From the NCBI GenBank assembly GCA_947579665.1, contig OX388346.1:87670615-87734614 (forward strand): a DNA stretch of 64,000 nt, given 5' to 3'. Position 1 is the first letter of the stretch. The number at the start of each line of letters is the position of its first letter. The stretch comes from Sympetrum striolatum. Lineage: Eukaryota; Arthropoda; Insecta; Odonata; Libellulidae. A model generated the notes under the pieces. That model saw only the letters and a program-made list of their open reading frames with translations, did not search any database and was not told the DNA's origin. Positions 63,862-64,000 of the stretch are shown one piece after another. The position numbers were made by a program, and so were the translations under genes.

Positions 63862-64000
63862 GACAACAAATTCAAATTCAACTGTTTCTCAAACACAGGT
63901 TGTCAGCACGACCTCGCTTGCAGAAATCCAGGAAGCAATTGACGAAAAGACCGTCCGCGCAATGGATGAACAATACTGCTGTCACCTGATTGGTCCAAAT
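63860..64000 (+). CDS. Possible partial plus-strand frame at window edge
   Basis: ATG at 63860 (MTTNSNSTVSQTQVV) stays open to the window end and includes LAEIQEAIDEKTVRAMDE. It overlaps the proposed minus-strand first exon, sharing the CATG palindrome at 63859-63862. The peptide looks natural, but there is no stop, splice site or promoter to test it. Either this or the minus-strand exon is probably a shadow. Confidence 0.25.
   Translation, partial: MTTNSNSTVSQTQVVSTTSLAEIQEAIDEKTVRAMDEQYCCHLIGPN
63989..63993 (-). promoter_or_regulatory. CCAAT box upstream of the candidate gene
   Basis: Minus strand GGACCAATCAGG matches the NF-Y CCAAT consensus. It lies 128 bp upstream of the proposed ATG at 63861. 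No TATA box or initiator was identified between them. Confidence 0.3.

Overview
The window is nuclear DNA of a eukaryote, most likely an arthropod and plausibly an insect. Three observations support this: an AT-rich background with no dense coding, several animal-type non-LTR retrotransposons and a tRNA-derived SINE, and candidate genes split into short exons with GT..AG junctions. No bacterial operons, CRISPR arrays or rRNA genes are visible.

Left part (1-9.0 kb): a nest of mobile elements. A Helentron-like rolling-circle element (called HLE here) lies on the minus strand in pieces (540-800, 801-951, 8684-9006). Between its pieces sit the 3' end of a LINE ending in (TAA)n, a 5'-truncated CR1/L2-group LINE (1500-2877, plus) and a decayed but nearly full-length Tx1-group LINE (2880-8683, minus) with ORF1 and an endonuclease-RT ORF2. 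ORF2 is interrupted by a 639-bp element (3540-4178) with ~183-bp inverted repeats starting CAC(A/T)GTG and a CGTCG target duplication, as expected of a non-autonomous Transib (the RAG-related superfamily).

9.0-13.2 kb: AT-rich DNA with weak internal repeats and one GC-richer island.

Centre (13.8-50.6 kb): a direct tandem array of a ~4.36-kb unit. It has a rearranged left edge copy (U0), seven complete units (U1-U7) and a partial, diverging right unit (U8). U5 and U6 are ~5.39 kb because both carry the same 1,028-bp HLE copy at the same site, so the insertion came before a unit duplication. Each unit also holds an older truncated HLE relic, four ~105-bp hairpin-forming subrepeats, a duplicated ~60-bp module, and several GC-richer islands with splice-like borders, mostly on the minus strand. 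No recognised gene family was found in the unit. It may be a macrosatellite, an amplified small-exon gene, or a pseudogene cluster.

Right part (50.6-64 kb): AT-rich flank with a degenerate ~22-bp minisatellite, a SINE, a foldback element and other diverged repeats. On its minus strand four short exons (63.86, 61.65, 56.52 and 54.62 kb) join in phase into a possible 104-codon gene, with a CCAAT box upstream at the window edge. The product is not recognised.
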